Shown here: in pieces, positions 17,880 to 28,663 of the stretch
How the letters are laid out: each line of letters begins with the position of its first letter
How positions within the stretch are numbered: position 1 is the stretch's first letter
Source of the DNA: Bacillota bacterium
GTDB taxonomy: Bacteria; Bacillota; Sulfobacillia; JAJZYS01; JAJYTV01
DNA: 64,000 bases
Assembly (NCBI GenBank): GCA_021799275.1
Contig: JAJZAT010000014.1
Location: forward strand, 18,552-82,551
Reading direction: 5' to 3'
Made by a program: the position numbers and the translations under genes
Notes under the pieces: generated by a model
The model's input: only the letters and a program-made list of their open reading frames with translations
What the model was told of the DNA's origin: nothing
Databases searched by the model: none

Positions 17880-18290
17880 TCAAGCGGGCTCCGACGCCGC
17901 CTCCGCGAGCGACATCTGGCCAAGGGTGTCCTCGATCGAGTCTTGCAGCTTCTGCCACACCCTGCGCGTGTAGCAGCGGTCCTGCTTGCCACAGCCGGGG
18001 CCCTCGCCGTCGAGGCAGTCGTAGGGCGCGAGCGAACCCTCGAGCAGCCGGATCACGTCCCCGACCCGGATGTCCTCCGACGGCCGCGCCAAGCGATAGC
18101 CGCCCTTCGCTCCGCGTACGCTCAGGACGAAGCCGGCACGTCGCAGTTCCACAAAGATCTGCTCCAGATACTGCTCGGAAATCCCTTCGTCCTCCGCGAT
18201 CACCCGCAGCGGCACCGGTTGGTCTCCTTGCCGGTGCACGAGCGACACCAGAGCCCGCAGCCCGTATTCGCTGCGCGTACTCAGTCGCAT
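17880..18290 (-). CDS. Rrf2 family regulator, IscR-like, of the SUF operon
   Basis: 136 residues. The ATG at 18290 has GGGGGGAG upstream. MRLSTRSEYGLRALVSL is the winged-helix start, with the wing GAKGGYRLA. Three cysteines, spaced C-x7-C-x5-C in the YDCLDGEGPGCGKQDRC stretch, resemble the IscR cluster ligands (C-x5-C-x5-C) and suggest a [2Fe-2S]-type sensor. As last gene of the SUF operon it probably regulates that operon according to cluster status, but this is inferred from position and ligands. Confidence 0.88.
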   Translation of the reverse strand: MRLSTRSEYGLRALVSLVHRQGDQPVPLRVIAEDEGISEQYLEQIFVELRRAGFVLSVRGAKGGYRLARPSEDIRVGDVIRLLEGSLAPYDCLDGEGPGCGKQDRCYTRRVWQKLQDSIEDTLGQMSLAEAASEPA

Positions 18291-18309
18291 GGCGCTCCCC
18301 CCTCGTTCC

Positions 18310-18642
18310 CTACTCGTAGTCGTCGTCCTCGTCGGGTTCGTAGCCGACCAGGACCTGGCCGTCCTCGACCCGCACGGGATGCGTGTCCGCCGCTTCCACC
18401 ACTGGCAGGTGGACCGGCCTGCCGGTAGGGATGTCGAATTGGCCGCCATGCAGTGGACAGGTGACAATGCGTCCGTCCACCTTGCCTTCCGAAAGCGACG
18501 CGTAGGCGTGGGTGCAGGTGTCGTCGAGACAGTAGATCTGCCCCGCCACGCGGAAGAGCGCCACCGGTACCCCGCCGACGCTGCGGCGCAGGGCGTGCCC
18601 CTCCTGGACCTCCTCGTCACGCGCTACCGCCTTGAACTCCAT
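18310..18642 (-). CDS. Rieske [2Fe-2S] ferredoxin (NirD/BphF-like)
   Basis: 110 residues. The two Rieske ligand pairs are visible: CTHAYA (Cys, His) and CPLHGGQF (Cys, His). It resembles small soluble Rieske ferredoxins and has an acidic tail (DEDDDYE). It lies between sufB and the Rrf2 gene with short gaps, so it is co-transcribed. It may be an electron donor during cluster assembly or simply a client; no partner oxygenase is nearby. Confidence 0.9.
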   Translation of the reverse strand: MEFKAVARDEEVQEGHALRRSVGGVPVALFRVAGQIYCLDDTCTHAYASLSEGKVDGRIVTCPLHGGQFDIPTGRPVHLPVVEAADTHPVRVEDGQVLVGYEPDEDDDYE

Positions 18643-18657
18643 CGTAGGCCTCCTGCC

Positions 18658-20061
18658 TTAGCCGACCGATCCCACCATCTCGAGCTTGATCAGGCGGTTC
18701 ATCTCCACCGCGTACTCCATCGGCAGTTCCTTGGTGAACGGCTCGATAAAGCCCATCACGATCATGCGCGTGGCCTCCTCCTCCGTCAGCCCGCGGCTGC
18801 GCAGATAGAAGAGCTGCTCCTCGGAGACACGGGAGACGGTGGCCTCGTGCTCCATCGTGACGCGGTTGTCGAGTACCTCGTTGGTCGGCACGGTGTCAGC
18901 CTGCGAACCCTCGTCGAAGATCAGGGTGTCGCAGTTCACCTTGGCCTTCGACCCCTTGACCTCCTTGCCGAAGTGGACGAGACCACGGTAGGTGGTCTTG
19001 CCGCCGCCGCGGGAGATCGACTTTGAGATGATGGTCGAGGTGGTGTTCGGCGCAAGGTGGACCGCCTTCGCGCCGGCGTCCTGGTGCTGGCCCTTGCCGG
19101 CGACCGCGATCGAGAGGACGTGGGCGTGGGCCCCTTCCCCGACCATGTAGACCGACGGGTACTTCATGGTCAGCTGCGAGCCGATGTTGCCGTCGATCCA
19201 TTCCATCGTGGCGTGCTCGTGGGCCACGGCGCGCTTCGTCACAAGGTTGTAGACGTTCGGGGCCCAGTTCTGGATCGTCGTGTAGCGGCAGCGGCCGCCC
19301 TTCTTGACGACGATCTCGACCACCGCCGAGTGCAGGCTGGACTCCGTGTAGATCGGCGCCGTGCAGCCCTCGACGTAGTGCACCATCGCGTCCTCGTCGA
19401 CGATGATCAAGGTGCGCTCGAACTGTCCCATCTGCGAGGCGTTGATGCGGAAGTAGGCCTGCAGCGGCACCTTCGCCTCGACGCCCTTCGGCACGTAGAT
19501 GAAACTGCCGCCGGACCAGACGGCCGAGTTGAGGGCCGCGAACTTGTTGTCTTCGGGCGGCACGATGGTGCCGAAATACTCCTTGAAGAGGTCCGGGTAC
19601 TCGCGCAGGGCGGAATCCGTGTCGAGGAAGATGATGCCCATCTCCTCGAGGTCCTGGCGGATGTTGTGGTAGACGACCTCCGAGTCGTACTGGGCCGACA
19701 CGCCGGCGAGGAACTTGCGCTCCGCCTCGGGGATGCCCAGCTTCTCGAACGTGTCCTTGATCTCTTGCGGCACGTCCTCCCACGTCCGGCCCTTCTCGTC
19801 CATCGGCCGCACGTAGTAGGTGATGTCGTCGAAGTTGAGCCCGGAGAGGTCCCCGCCCCACTTCGGCATCGACTTCTGCTGGAAGAGTTCGAGACTCCGC
19901 AGGCGGAAGTCACGCATCCAGTCCGGCTCGCCCTTCATCTCCGAGATCGCCTCGACGACCTTGCGCGTGAGACCCTTCTCGGTGCGGAACACCGAAATGT
20001 CGCGCTCGTGGAACCCGTACTGGTATTCCTCGACGCCAGTGATGTCTGGCCGCTCACTCAC
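18658..20061 (-). CDS. sufB: Fe-S cluster assembly scaffold SufB
   Basis: 467 residues with a beta-helix core, typical of SufB. The N-terminal region [19 protein letters not shown] and the C-terminal [20 protein letters not shown] are family landmarks. With SufC and SufD it forms the SufBC2D scaffold on which clusters are built in the cytoplasm. It overlaps sufU by 4 nt. Confidence 0.97.
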   Translation of the reverse strand: MSERPDITGVEEYQYGFHERDISVFRTEKGLTRKVVEAISEMKGEPDWMRDFRLRSLELFQQKSMPKWGGDLSGLNFDDITYYVRPMDEKGRTWEDVPQEIKDTFEKLGIPEAERKFLAGVSAQYDSEVVYHNIRQDLEEMGIIFLDTDSALREYPDLFKEYFGTIVPPEDNKFAALNSAVWSGGSFIYVPKGVEAKVPLQAYFRINASQMGQFERTLIIVDEDAMVHYVEGCTAPIYTESSLHSAVVEIVVKKGGRCRYTTIQNWAPNVYNLVTKRAVAHEHATMEWIDGNIGSQLTMKYPSVYMVGEGAHAHVLSIAVAGKGQHQDAGAKAVHLAPNTTSTIISKSISRGGGKTTYRGLVHFGKEVKGSKAKVNCDTLIFDEGSQADTVPTNEVLDNRVTMEHEATVSRVSEEQLFYLRSRGLTEEEATRMIVMGFIEPFTKELPMEYAVEMNRLIKLEMVGSVG

Positions 20062-20504
20062 TTCGGATCTCCCCCTTCAGCCTGAATCCGGTCGATCGCC
20101 TGTTCAAAGGCGTTCATGATAAGCGTTGCGCACTTGACGCGCGCCGGGAACTGCGAGACGCCCTCCAGGGCCTCGAGGTCGCCAAGGACGCTCCTGTCGG
20201 CCTCTCTGCGCCTCAAAAGATCCTTGAAGGTCTCCGCGATGCGGCGCGCTTCCGCGATCTTCTTGCCGCGCACGCGGTCGACGAACATGGAGGCCGCCGC
20301 CATGCTGATCGAGCAGCCCTGCCCTTCGAACGCGGCGTCCCGCACGACGCCGTCCTCGTCGACCAGCACGTCGAGATGCAGTTCGTCGCCGCAGCTCGGG
20401 TTGTGCAGGCCGACCGACAGGGTGGGATGCGCGAGATGCCCATGATGACGCGGGTTCTGGTAGTGGTCCATGACCACCTGGCGGTAGACGTCATCCAGCG
20501 ACAC
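20058..20504 (-). CDS. sufU: Sulfur-relay/scaffold protein SufU
   Basis: 148 residues, the Bacillota-type SufU. The zinc and sulfur-acceptor residues are visible: Cys and Asp in NPSCGDEL, Cys in FEGQGCSIS and Cys in ARVKCATL. It accepts persulfide from SufS in place of SufE. It overlaps sufS by 14 nt and sufB by 4 nt. Confidence 0.95.
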   Translation of the reverse strand: MSLDDVYRQVVMDHYQNPRHHGHLAHPTLSVGLHNPSCGDELHLDVLVDEDGVVRDAAFEGQGCSISMAAASMFVDRVRGKKIAEARRIAETFKDLLRRREADRSVLGDLEALEGVSQFPARVKCATLIMNAFEQAIDRIQAEGGDPK

Positions 20505-21717
20505 GGCGGAAGAACTCCTTTGCGGCCGCGACGGCGGCGAGAAGCTGCTGCACGTCGTCGGCGTCGTTGTAGAGGTAGAACGATGCGCGGGCCGTCGACG
20601 TGGCGCCGAGCCGGCGCATCAGGGGCTGGCAGCAGTGGTGGCCGGCCCGCACGCAGACGCCGTCCGCGTCGAGGGCCGTGGCGACGTCGTGCGCGTGCAC
20701 GCCATCGATGTTGAAGGTGACGACGCCGCTCTCGCGGTGTCCCGTCGGCCCGTAGACCCGCACGCCCTCGATGCGTCGCAGGCCGTCGGCCGCCATGTTG
20801 GCGAGTTCGACGTCGCGGCGGTGGATCTCCTCGAGGCCGATGCTCATGAGGAAGCGGGCAGCGGCGCCCATGCCGACGGCGCCGGCGACGTTCGGCGTGC
20901 CACCTTCGAACCTGTACGGCGCCTCCTTGAAGGTCGCGCCGGTGAGCGTGACCTCCTCGATCATCTCACCGCCGAAATAGACGGGAGGCATCCGCCCGAG
21001 AAGTTCCTTTCGGCCGTAGAGTGCGCCGATGCCGGTCGGGCCGCACATCTTGTGGCCGGAGAAGGCGAGGAAGTCGACGCCGAGTGCCTTGACGTCGATG
21101 GGCATGTGCGGCACGGACTGCGCGCCGTCCACGACCAGCACCGCACCCGCCGCGTGGGCGATCTCGGCGATGCGCGCGACGTCCGTCACGGTGCCGAGCA
21201 CATTCGAGACGTGCGCGACGGCGATGACGCGCGTGCCCTGATCGACCACGGCGGCCACGGCCTCCGGTGTCACCTGGCCGTCCTCTCCCAGCTCCACGAA
21301 GCGGAGTTCGGCGCCACGACCGAGCGCGACCTGCTGCCACGGCAGGAGGTTCGAATGGTGCTCGGCGGGGCTTGTGACGACGTTCGTGCCCGGCCCGAGC
21401 ACCAGTTCGCCGTAGCTGCGCGCGAGCAGGTTCAAGGACTCCGTCGTGCCGCGCGTGAAGATGATCTCTTCGGGTTCCGCGTTCACGAGGGCGGCCACGT
21501 CGGCGCGCGCGTCCTCGTAGTCCTGCGTGGCGCGCGCCGCCAGGGCGTAGACCCCGCGGTAGACGTTCGCGTTGTCCTCGACGTAGTAGCGCCGCACGGC
21601 GTCCAGAACCACCTGCGGCTTCTGCGCGGTGGCCGCGGAATCTACGTAGCAGAGGCGCTTGCCGTTTTCGGTGCGCCCCAGCAGGGGGAATTCCGAACGC
21701 AATGCGGCGAGGTTCAT
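20491..21717 (-). CDS. sufS: Cysteine desulfurase SufS
   Basis: 408 residues from the ATG at 21717, which overlaps the sufD stop as ATGA; the longer open frame upstream is not family-like. The PLP lysine is in FSGHKMCGPTG and the active-site cysteine in VRAGHHCCQPL. It is the group II desulfurase feeding SufU, separate from IscS at 2.3-3.5 kb. Confidence 0.96.
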   Translation of the reverse strand: MNLAALRSEFPLLGRTENGKRLCYVDSAATAQKPQVVLDAVRRYYVEDNANVYRGVYALAARATQDYEDARADVAALVNAEPEEIIFTRGTTESLNLLARSYGELVLGPGTNVVTSPAEHHSNLLPWQQVALGRGAELRFVELGEDGQVTPEAVAAVVDQGTRVIAVAHVSNVLGTVTDVARIAEIAHAAGAVLVVDGAQSVPHMPIDVKALGVDFLAFSGHKMCGPTGIGALYGRKELLGRMPPVYFGGEMIEEVTLTGATFKEAPYRFEGGTPNVAGAVGMGAAARFLMSIGLEEIHRRDVELANMAADGLRRIEGVRVYGPTGHRESGVVTFNIDGVHAHDVATALDADGVCVRAGHHCCQPLMRRLGATSTARASFYLYNDADDVQQLLAAVAAAKEFFRRVAG

Positions 21718-22895
21718 AGCTCTACCTTCTCCTGGAAGATGTCGGCAATGCGCTCGCGGACCGACGCGAGCGGGATGTCCTGCAGGAGCGACGCGAGGAA
21801 GCCGGCGACGATGAGGCGCCTCGACTCCACCGGCGAGATGCCGCGGGACTCCATGTAGTGGACCTGGATCGGGTCCACGGGTCCGGCGGACGCGGCGTGC
21901 CCGGCGCTCACTTCCCACTCCGAGATCTCGAGTTCCGGGATGAGGTCGGCGCGCGCCTCCTCGGACAGCATCAGGGTGTGCTCGTGCTGCCAGCCGCTCG
22001 CGCCCTTGGCCTGCTTGCGGATCAGGCTATTCGCGTTGTAGACCGCCCTCGCCCTGCCTTGCAGCACGCCGCGCGCCTCGATGTCGCTCGTCGTGTGCTG
22101 GCCCTCGTGGACCATCACGTGGTTGAAGTCGAAGTGCTGGCGACGTCCACCGAAGAAGCTCGCCAGGACCCTGGCCTCCGCCCCGTTGCCGCGCAGGTAG
22201 GTGCGCGTGTCCGCAACGGCGAGCCTTGCGCCGACATCGGCGAGGATCCAGTGGAGCTTCGCGTCGCGGCCGAGTTCGGCGCGCCGCGGCCAGTAGGTCT
22301 GCGTGCGGCCCGGGACGCGCTGGAATTCGGTGTAGTTGAGAGCGGCGTTGTCGCCCAGCACGATCTCTACCGCGCCGCGGACGGCCGCCTCGGTGCCGGC
22401 CTCGCCCCGCAGCTCGACGATCAGGTCGGCCCGGGCCCCTTCCTCGAGCACCACGAGCAGATGCGGCGCATAGAGCGCACCGCTCTCGAGTTCCACCGTC
22501 AGCTGCAGGGGTTCCTGGAGTTCGACGCCCCTCTCGACCCGACAGAAGGCACCACCCGCGAAGGTCGCGAGGTGCAGCGCGTGCAGCCGGTCCTCACCCT
22601 CCGTGAACAGGCGGCCAAGATGCTGCTGCACTTCTAGGCGACCTTCTTGGATCGCCGTCCTGAGGTCCACCAGCTCGACGCCGGCCGGCACGGCACCTGC
22701 AGTGACGCTTGGTGCCTGCGCGAGATCAAGCGCCATGAAGGGTGCCGTCTCGAAAGGGGTCTGCTTGGACTGCCGGAGCGGCAGTTCCGACACGCGCCCG
22801 AGCGCCCCGAGGCGCCGCTCCAGGAGCCAGGAGGGCTCGTCGGCCGCGAAGGCCGCGATCTGCTCAGGGGTGAGTTCCACGAGCGTGCCCGCCAT
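21714..22895 (-). CDS. sufD: Fe-S cluster assembly protein SufD
   Basis: 393 residues from the ATG at 22895 with GAGGAGG upstream. The C-terminal half carries the SufB/D beta-helix signature, including FDFNHVMVHEGQHTTSDIE and SAGHAASAGPVDP, while the N-terminal half is divergent, as is usual for SufD. It pairs with SufB and two SufC subunits. It overlaps sufS by 4 nt and starts 1 nt after the sufC stop. Confidence 0.95.
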   Translation of the reverse strand: MAGTLVELTPEQIAAFAADEPSWLLERRLGALGRVSELPLRQSKQTPFETAPFMALDLAQAPSVTAGAVPAGVELVDLRTAIQEGRLEVQQHLGRLFTEGEDRLHALHLATFAGGAFCRVERGVELQEPLQLTVELESGALYAPHLLVVLEEGARADLIVELRGEAGTEAAVRGAVEIVLGDNAALNYTEFQRVPGRTQTYWPRRAELGRDAKLHWILADVGARLAVADTRTYLRGNGAEARVLASFFGGRRQHFDFNHVMVHEGQHTTSDIEARGVLQGRARAVYNANSLIRKQAKGASGWQHEHTLMLSEEARADLIPELEISEWEVSAGHAASAGPVDPIQVHYMESRGISPVESRRLIVAGFLASLLQDIPLASVRERIADIFQEKVEL

Positions 22896-22896
22896 G

Positions 22897-23679
<783 letters not shown>

Positions 23680-23719
23680 GTCACAAGTCGCTCCCCTCGG
23701 ACGTCTAATCCCTACTCAA

Positions 23720-24718
23720 TCAGTCATCTTTCGGACCCATCTTACACATGGCCTCTTGCCCTGTCAAACGGCCATCGGGCCATTCGGATGGGGGCAATTG
23801 TTCGTCCTCCGCAAGCGTCGCCCTGGGCGTCAGCGCCGCCTGCGGCAGACTGCCGACGCGCGCCAGATAGACGCCTGTCAGGGAAAGGAGGCCGCCGAGC
23901 CCAACCCAGACGGTGAGCGGCGCCCCGAGGAGCCAGGCGGCGGCCACCGCCGCGATCACAGGCTCCGCATTCAGGTAGACGAGCACGCGGCTCGGCCCTA
24001 GTCTCCCCGTTGCGCCCTGCCAGAACGTCAAGCCGAACACCGTGACGGGCAGGGCCGAATAGAGCACCGTGAGCGCTGGCCAGCCGATATGCGTCTCGGG
24101 CAGCCCCGTGATCGCTGCGGGGATCAGGAGCGCAAGCCCGAAAAGCGATTGCCAGGCCGTCACCGTGAACGGCGGAAGACGTCGCACAAGCGGTGCCGAG
24201 AGGACGCCATACACGGCCCAGAGCAGGGCCGCGCCCAAGGCGGCCAGGTCCCCGAGCAGGGGATGCGGCGCCACCGCGCCCGCGTGGCCGCGGCCAGCCA
24301 GGATGACGATCGTCGCGCCGACCGTGCCCAGCGCAACGCCGAGCCAGTTGCCCGCTCGCAGCCTGTCCGCGCCGCCGAGGTGGCCCCAGACCGCACCGAT
24401 GGCAGGCGAAAGCGTCATCAGGACAGCCGCGGAGGCCACGTCGGTCCAGGCGATCGAACTTGTGAAAAGATATTGGTACAGGGAGATCCCGACGACGCCG
24501 CTCAGGGCTAGCGGCCAGTAATCCCCAGGCGCGATCCTGGTGCCACCCTGCCGCGCCGCCAGAAGCCAGAGCGCGGGAACGGCCACGATGAAGCGAAGGG
24601 CGGTGAAGACCGTCGGCGGCAAGTCGCCGACGCCGATCTTCACCGCCAGGAAATTGAGGCTCCAGATCAGGATCGTCAGCCAGAGGCCAGCTTCCTGCCA
24701 GACGCCTCGGCGCGCCAT
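23720..24718 (-). CDS. EamA (DMT superfamily) transporter
   Basis: 332 residues, with about ten hydrophobic segments in two EamA repeats. The first begins LWLTILIWSLNFLAVKIGVG and ends around LGTVGATIVILAG; the second begins near LLGDLAALGAALLWAVYGVL. Such drug/metabolite transporters export amino acids, metabolites or drugs; the substrate is unknown. It starts 3 nt after the kbl stop, so it is likely co-transcribed with kbl. A hydrophilic tail of about 40 residues follows the last span. Confidence 0.9.
   Translation of the reverse strand: MARRGVWQEAGLWLTILIWSLNFLAVKIGVGDLPPTVFTALRFIVAVPALWLLAARQGGTRIAPGDYWPLALSGVVGISLYQYLFTSSIAWTDVASAAVLMTLSPAIGAVWGHLGGADRLRAGNWLGVALGTVGATIVILAGRGHAGAVAPHPLLGDLAALGAALLWAVYGVLSAPLVRRLPPFTVTAWQSLFGLALLIPAAITGLPETHIGWPALTVLYSALPVTVFGLTFWQGATGRLGPSRVLVYLNAEPVIAAVAAAWLLGAPLTVWVGLGGLLSLTGVYLARVGSLPQAALTPRATLAEDEQLPPSEWPDGRLTGQEAMCKMGPKDD
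23739..23767 (-). promoter_or_regulatory. Sigma-A type promoter of the SUF operon
   Basis: On the minus strand TTGACA (23767-23762), a 17-nt spacer and TAAGAT (23744-23739). It lies inside the last codons of the EamA gene. The leader of about 50 nt contains ACTGATTGAGTAGGGATTAG, an AT-richer stretch that could be the operator of the IscR-like regulator, though it is not a clean palindrome. Confidence 0.7.
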
Positions 24719-24721
24719 CTC

Positions 24722-25894
<1,173 letters not shown>

Positions 25895-25941
25895 GTGTGA
25901 CGCTCCCTTCTACGGATTTCCTTCACTACGCTGACCCTACC

Positions 25942-26721
25942 TCACGCCTCCGCGAGGTACTGGCGAAGGTCCCCGGCCGCGAGCCTCATGCCCACGAAGA
26001 AGGAGCCGAAGAGCGCGTATACGGCGCTGACTTCGTCGAAGCGCATCTCATAGATGATCTTCTTGAACTGCAGAGGATCGTCGGAAAAGAGATCGACGCC
26101 CCACTCCCAGTCGTCGAGGCCCATGGAGCCCGTGATGATCTGCCGCACCCGATCGGCGTAGCTGTGGCCGATGACGCCATGGCTGCGCATCAGGTCCCGG
26201 CGCGCCGCGGCGTCGAGCATGTACCAGTTGTGCTGCTCGCCGCGCAGCTTGCTCATCGGGTAGAAGCAGATGTACCGGCTTTGGGGAAGATCGGGCTCGA
26301 GCCGGTGGCGCAGGGCCGCCTCCGCCTCGCGAGCCGCCTCCTCGGTGCGTGGCGCCGACGTATGGGTCGAGAGCTCCACGACGGAGAAGTAGGAATAGGC
26401 CGGAATGAGGCAGCTGCCGAGCTCGGTCTTCGCCCAGGCATTCTCGATGGCCGCGAGTTCCTCGATGGTCGGCCGGAAGTGCACGCCCATGAGATCCGCC
26501 TTATGACCGAGGAGCCAGTAGTGGCCGCTCGAGCCCAGGTGATCGGCCTCTTTCGCCTGTTCTCTCGCCATCAGGCCTTCCGCCTCAGCCAGCATCAGCT
26601 CCTTGCGGTCCTGCGCCATCGCCTGCCAGCGGGGCCAGTCGACGCGGTAGAGGCTATGCAGGCAGAACCAGCCGTCGAGCGTCTCCGGTGCCTTTGCCAC
26701 CTTGATCTTCACCCCGTTCAT
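25942..26721 (-). CDS. hemQ: Coproheme decarboxylase HemQ (chlorite dismutase-like)
   Basis: 259 residues from the ATG at 26721, the natural family start although the ribosome-binding site is weak. The HemQ landmarks YPMSKLRGEQHNWY and ITGSMGLDDWEWGVDLF are present; the first contains the reactive tyrosine of Bacillota HemQ. It makes heme b from coproheme with peroxide, in the coproporphyrin-dependent route of Gram-positive bacteria. The distal arginine typical of true chlorite dismutases is not evident, so heme synthesis is preferred. It precedes kbl by 47 nt and is divergent from the epimerase gene. Confidence 0.93.
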   Translation of the reverse strand: MNGVKIKVAKAPETLDGWFCLHSLYRVDWPRWQAMAQDRKELMLAEAEGLMAREQAKEADHLGSSGHYWLLGHKADLMGVHFRPTIEELAAIENAWAKTELGSCLIPAYSYFSVVELSTHTSAPRTEEAAREAEAALRHRLEPDLPQSRYICFYPMSKLRGEQHNWYMLDAAARRDLMRSHGVIGHSYADRVRQIITGSMGLDDWEWGVDLFSDDPLQFKKIIYEMRFDEVSAVYALFGSFFVGMRLAAGDLRQYLAEA

Positions 26722-26842
26722 TGTACATCTCGCTGCAAGCAGGTCAGCCTGCGCAAAGGCCCTCCTCGCTGGCCGATCGGGCCTCAGGCAGGGACGGCCG
26801 CAGCGCGTGGACAAACCTCTCTGGGAAGAAGGAGTGCAAGCC

Positions 26843-27856
26843 ATGCGCATGCTGGTGATCGGCGGATCGGGACTGATCGGGCGTCAGCTCGTGCCGCATC
26901 TCCTCGCCAAGGGGCACGACGTCGTCGTGCTGTCGCGCGGCAACCGCAGGATCGAGGCATCCGGGGCGCGCCACGTGCTCGCGGACCGCCGCGATCCGGC
27001 GGCGGTGCGAAAGGCCGCGCAGGGCACGTTCGACGCCCTGATTGACAATGTCGCCTATGTCCCCGAGGACGCACGGTCCGTGCTAGGAGCCCTCGAAGGT
27101 CGCATCGGACATTATGTGCTGACGAGCACGGCCTTTGTCTACCCGGCGCTCGACGCGGGGGAGTTCGGGCCGTCCGCGCCGCTCAGGGAACAGGACGCCC
27201 CGCCGGCTTCTCTCGCCACGTGGGGGCAGGACGACTCGCCGCACGGCCGCTACGTGCAGGGCAAGCGACTTCTGGAGCGCAGCCTCTACGAGGACTGTCT
27301 CGAGCTCGGGCTGCCGCTCACGATCATCCGGCCGGCACCGCAGATCATGGGCCCTTACACCGAAGACGGGCGCTTCGCCTGGTTCTGGCTGCGCACCGCC
27401 GACGGCGGTGCGATCTGGCTGCCGATGGAAGCCCGCGTGCACGCGGGTCCCTGCCAGGTCGCCTATTCGGGCGACGTCGCCCGCATCCTCGCGGCGGCCG
27501 CGGCCAGGCCACCAAAGACGTACGCGGTGCACAACGCGGCACAGCCGGAACTCTGGTCCTACGAGGAGTACCTCGGCCTCATGGCCGAGATTGTCGGCAG
27601 GCGGGCCGACGTCCGCTACGCGACACGAGACGCCCTCGACCGCTCTTCCTTCGCGGTCGAAGGCGTCTACCGCCTGCCACTCCCCTATCGCGTCGCGCTC
27701 GAGGTCTCGAGCGTCGCCGACCGGCTCACGTTCTCCTGGACTCCGATGCGCTCCTGGATGGCCCAGACCGGAGACTGGGTCGGCCGCTACTACGTCGGCC
27801 GGCAGGAACCCTGGTACCGCCTGCGGTCCGAGGAGATCGCCTGGCCGGGTTTCTGA
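26843..27856 (+). CDS. NAD-dependent epimerase/dehydratase family protein
   Basis: 337 residues from the ATG at 26843 with AAGGAG upstream. The Rossmann motif IGGSGLIGRQL begins at residue 6. An atypical SDR active site may be around LTSTAFVYPAL and GRYVQGKRLLE (YxxxK), followed by IIRPAPQIMGPY. The substrate, probably a nucleotide sugar or a related metabolite, is not indicated. SDR-type threonine dehydrogenases share this fold, but no specific feature supports that role despite the nearby kbl. Confidence 0.85.
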   Translation: MRMLVIGGSGLIGRQLVPHLLAKGHDVVVLSRGNRRIEASGARHVLADRRDPAAVRKAAQGTFDALIDNVAYVPEDARSVLGALEGRIGHYVLTSTAFVYPALDAGEFGPSAPLREQDAPPASLATWGQDDSPHGRYVQGKRLLERSLYEDCLELGLPLTIIRPAPQIMGPYTEDGRFAWFWLRTADGGAIWLPMEARVHAGPCQVAYSGDVARILAAAAARPPKTYAVHNAAQPELWSYEEYLGLMAEIVGRRADVRYATRDALDRSSFAVEGVYRLPLPYRVALEVSSVADRLTFSWTPMRSWMAQTGDWVGRYYVGRQEPWYRLRSEEIAWPGF

Positions 27857-27896
27857 CGGCGGGGCCCCAGGGTCTTCGGCACCGTCGGTCGCGGCT

Positions 27897-28598
27897 TCAG
27901 GCGAGAGCGTCCGCCCAGATGGTCGGCAGATCGGTGATGCTGCCGAAGCGCAGGCGCTCCGTCGGTTCGGGCTTGCCGCGCGGCGGTGCGAGGAGGTGCA
28001 CCGCCATGCCGGCCGAGAGCGCCGGCATGTCCTGATCCTCGTCGTCGCCCACCATCAGGCACTCGTCCGCCGGGGCACCCACCGCGTCCGCCATCTCGAG
28101 GAAGTAGGAGCGATGCGGCTTCGCGCTGCGGTTGGCCTCGAGGCAGGCGACATGGTCGATCCAGTCCGATTTCACGCCCGCCCAGCGCAGGCGCTCGAGC
28201 ATGACATCGCGCGGGTAGATCGGCATCGTGGCCACGACCACCTTGAGACCGCGCTCGTGCATGGCCCGCACGACGTCCGCAGCCCCCGCGATCGGCTTCG
28301 CCATCGCCCTCAGCCCCGGCAGGATCTCCTTCGAGGCATGGTGGATGGCGCGCCAGAGGTCCGCCGGCGACCGGTCCAGGGTGTCGCTCAGCTTGCGCAG
28401 GAGGCAGACCTGGTTCGAATCCTCGTTCACCTCGGGTGCCAGCATGGCGTAGGTGGAACCGGCCAGCACCGCGAGCCCGCGTTCCTGGTCGTCCGGCATC
28501 AGCCGCTCCGCGACCGACCGGGTGTACGTCTCGATGAAGTTGTCGACGTCGATGTCGAGCAGCGTGCCATCGAGGTCGAAGAGAACCGCGCGAATCAT
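27897..28598 (-). CDS. HAD family hydrolase
   Basis: 233 residues from the ATG at 28598 with AGGAGG upstream. Motif I is FDLDGTLLD near residue 6, motif II VATMPIY, motif III with lysine in SAKPHRSYF, and motif IV VGDDEDQD. A cap domain spans about 15-100. It probably dephosphorylates a small metabolite. It lies after the aldehyde dehydrogenase on the same strand and may belong to that catabolic operon. Confidence 0.88.
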   Translation of the reverse strand: MIRAVLFDLDGTLLDIDVDNFIETYTRSVAERLMPDDQERGLAVLAGSTYAMLAPEVNEDSNQVCLLRKLSDTLDRSPADLWRAIHHASKEILPGLRAMAKPIAGAADVVRAMHERGLKVVVATMPIYPRDVMLERLRWAGVKSDWIDHVACLEANRSAKPHRSYFLEMADAVGAPADECLMVGDDEDQDMPALSAGMAVHLLAPPRGKPEPTERLRFGSITDLPTIWADALA

Positions 28599-28663
28599 GG
28601 AAGACCTCCTTCGCTTGCTGGTCTCGGCCTCAGCTCCGTTGGGCGTCCGCAAGCCGCGGCCGA

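Noticed and set aside
26843..27856. SDR-type threonine dehydrogenase partnering kbl
   Set aside because: Only the general fold agrees; no threonine dehydrogenase-specific motif was recognised and the gene is divergent from hemQ-kbl.
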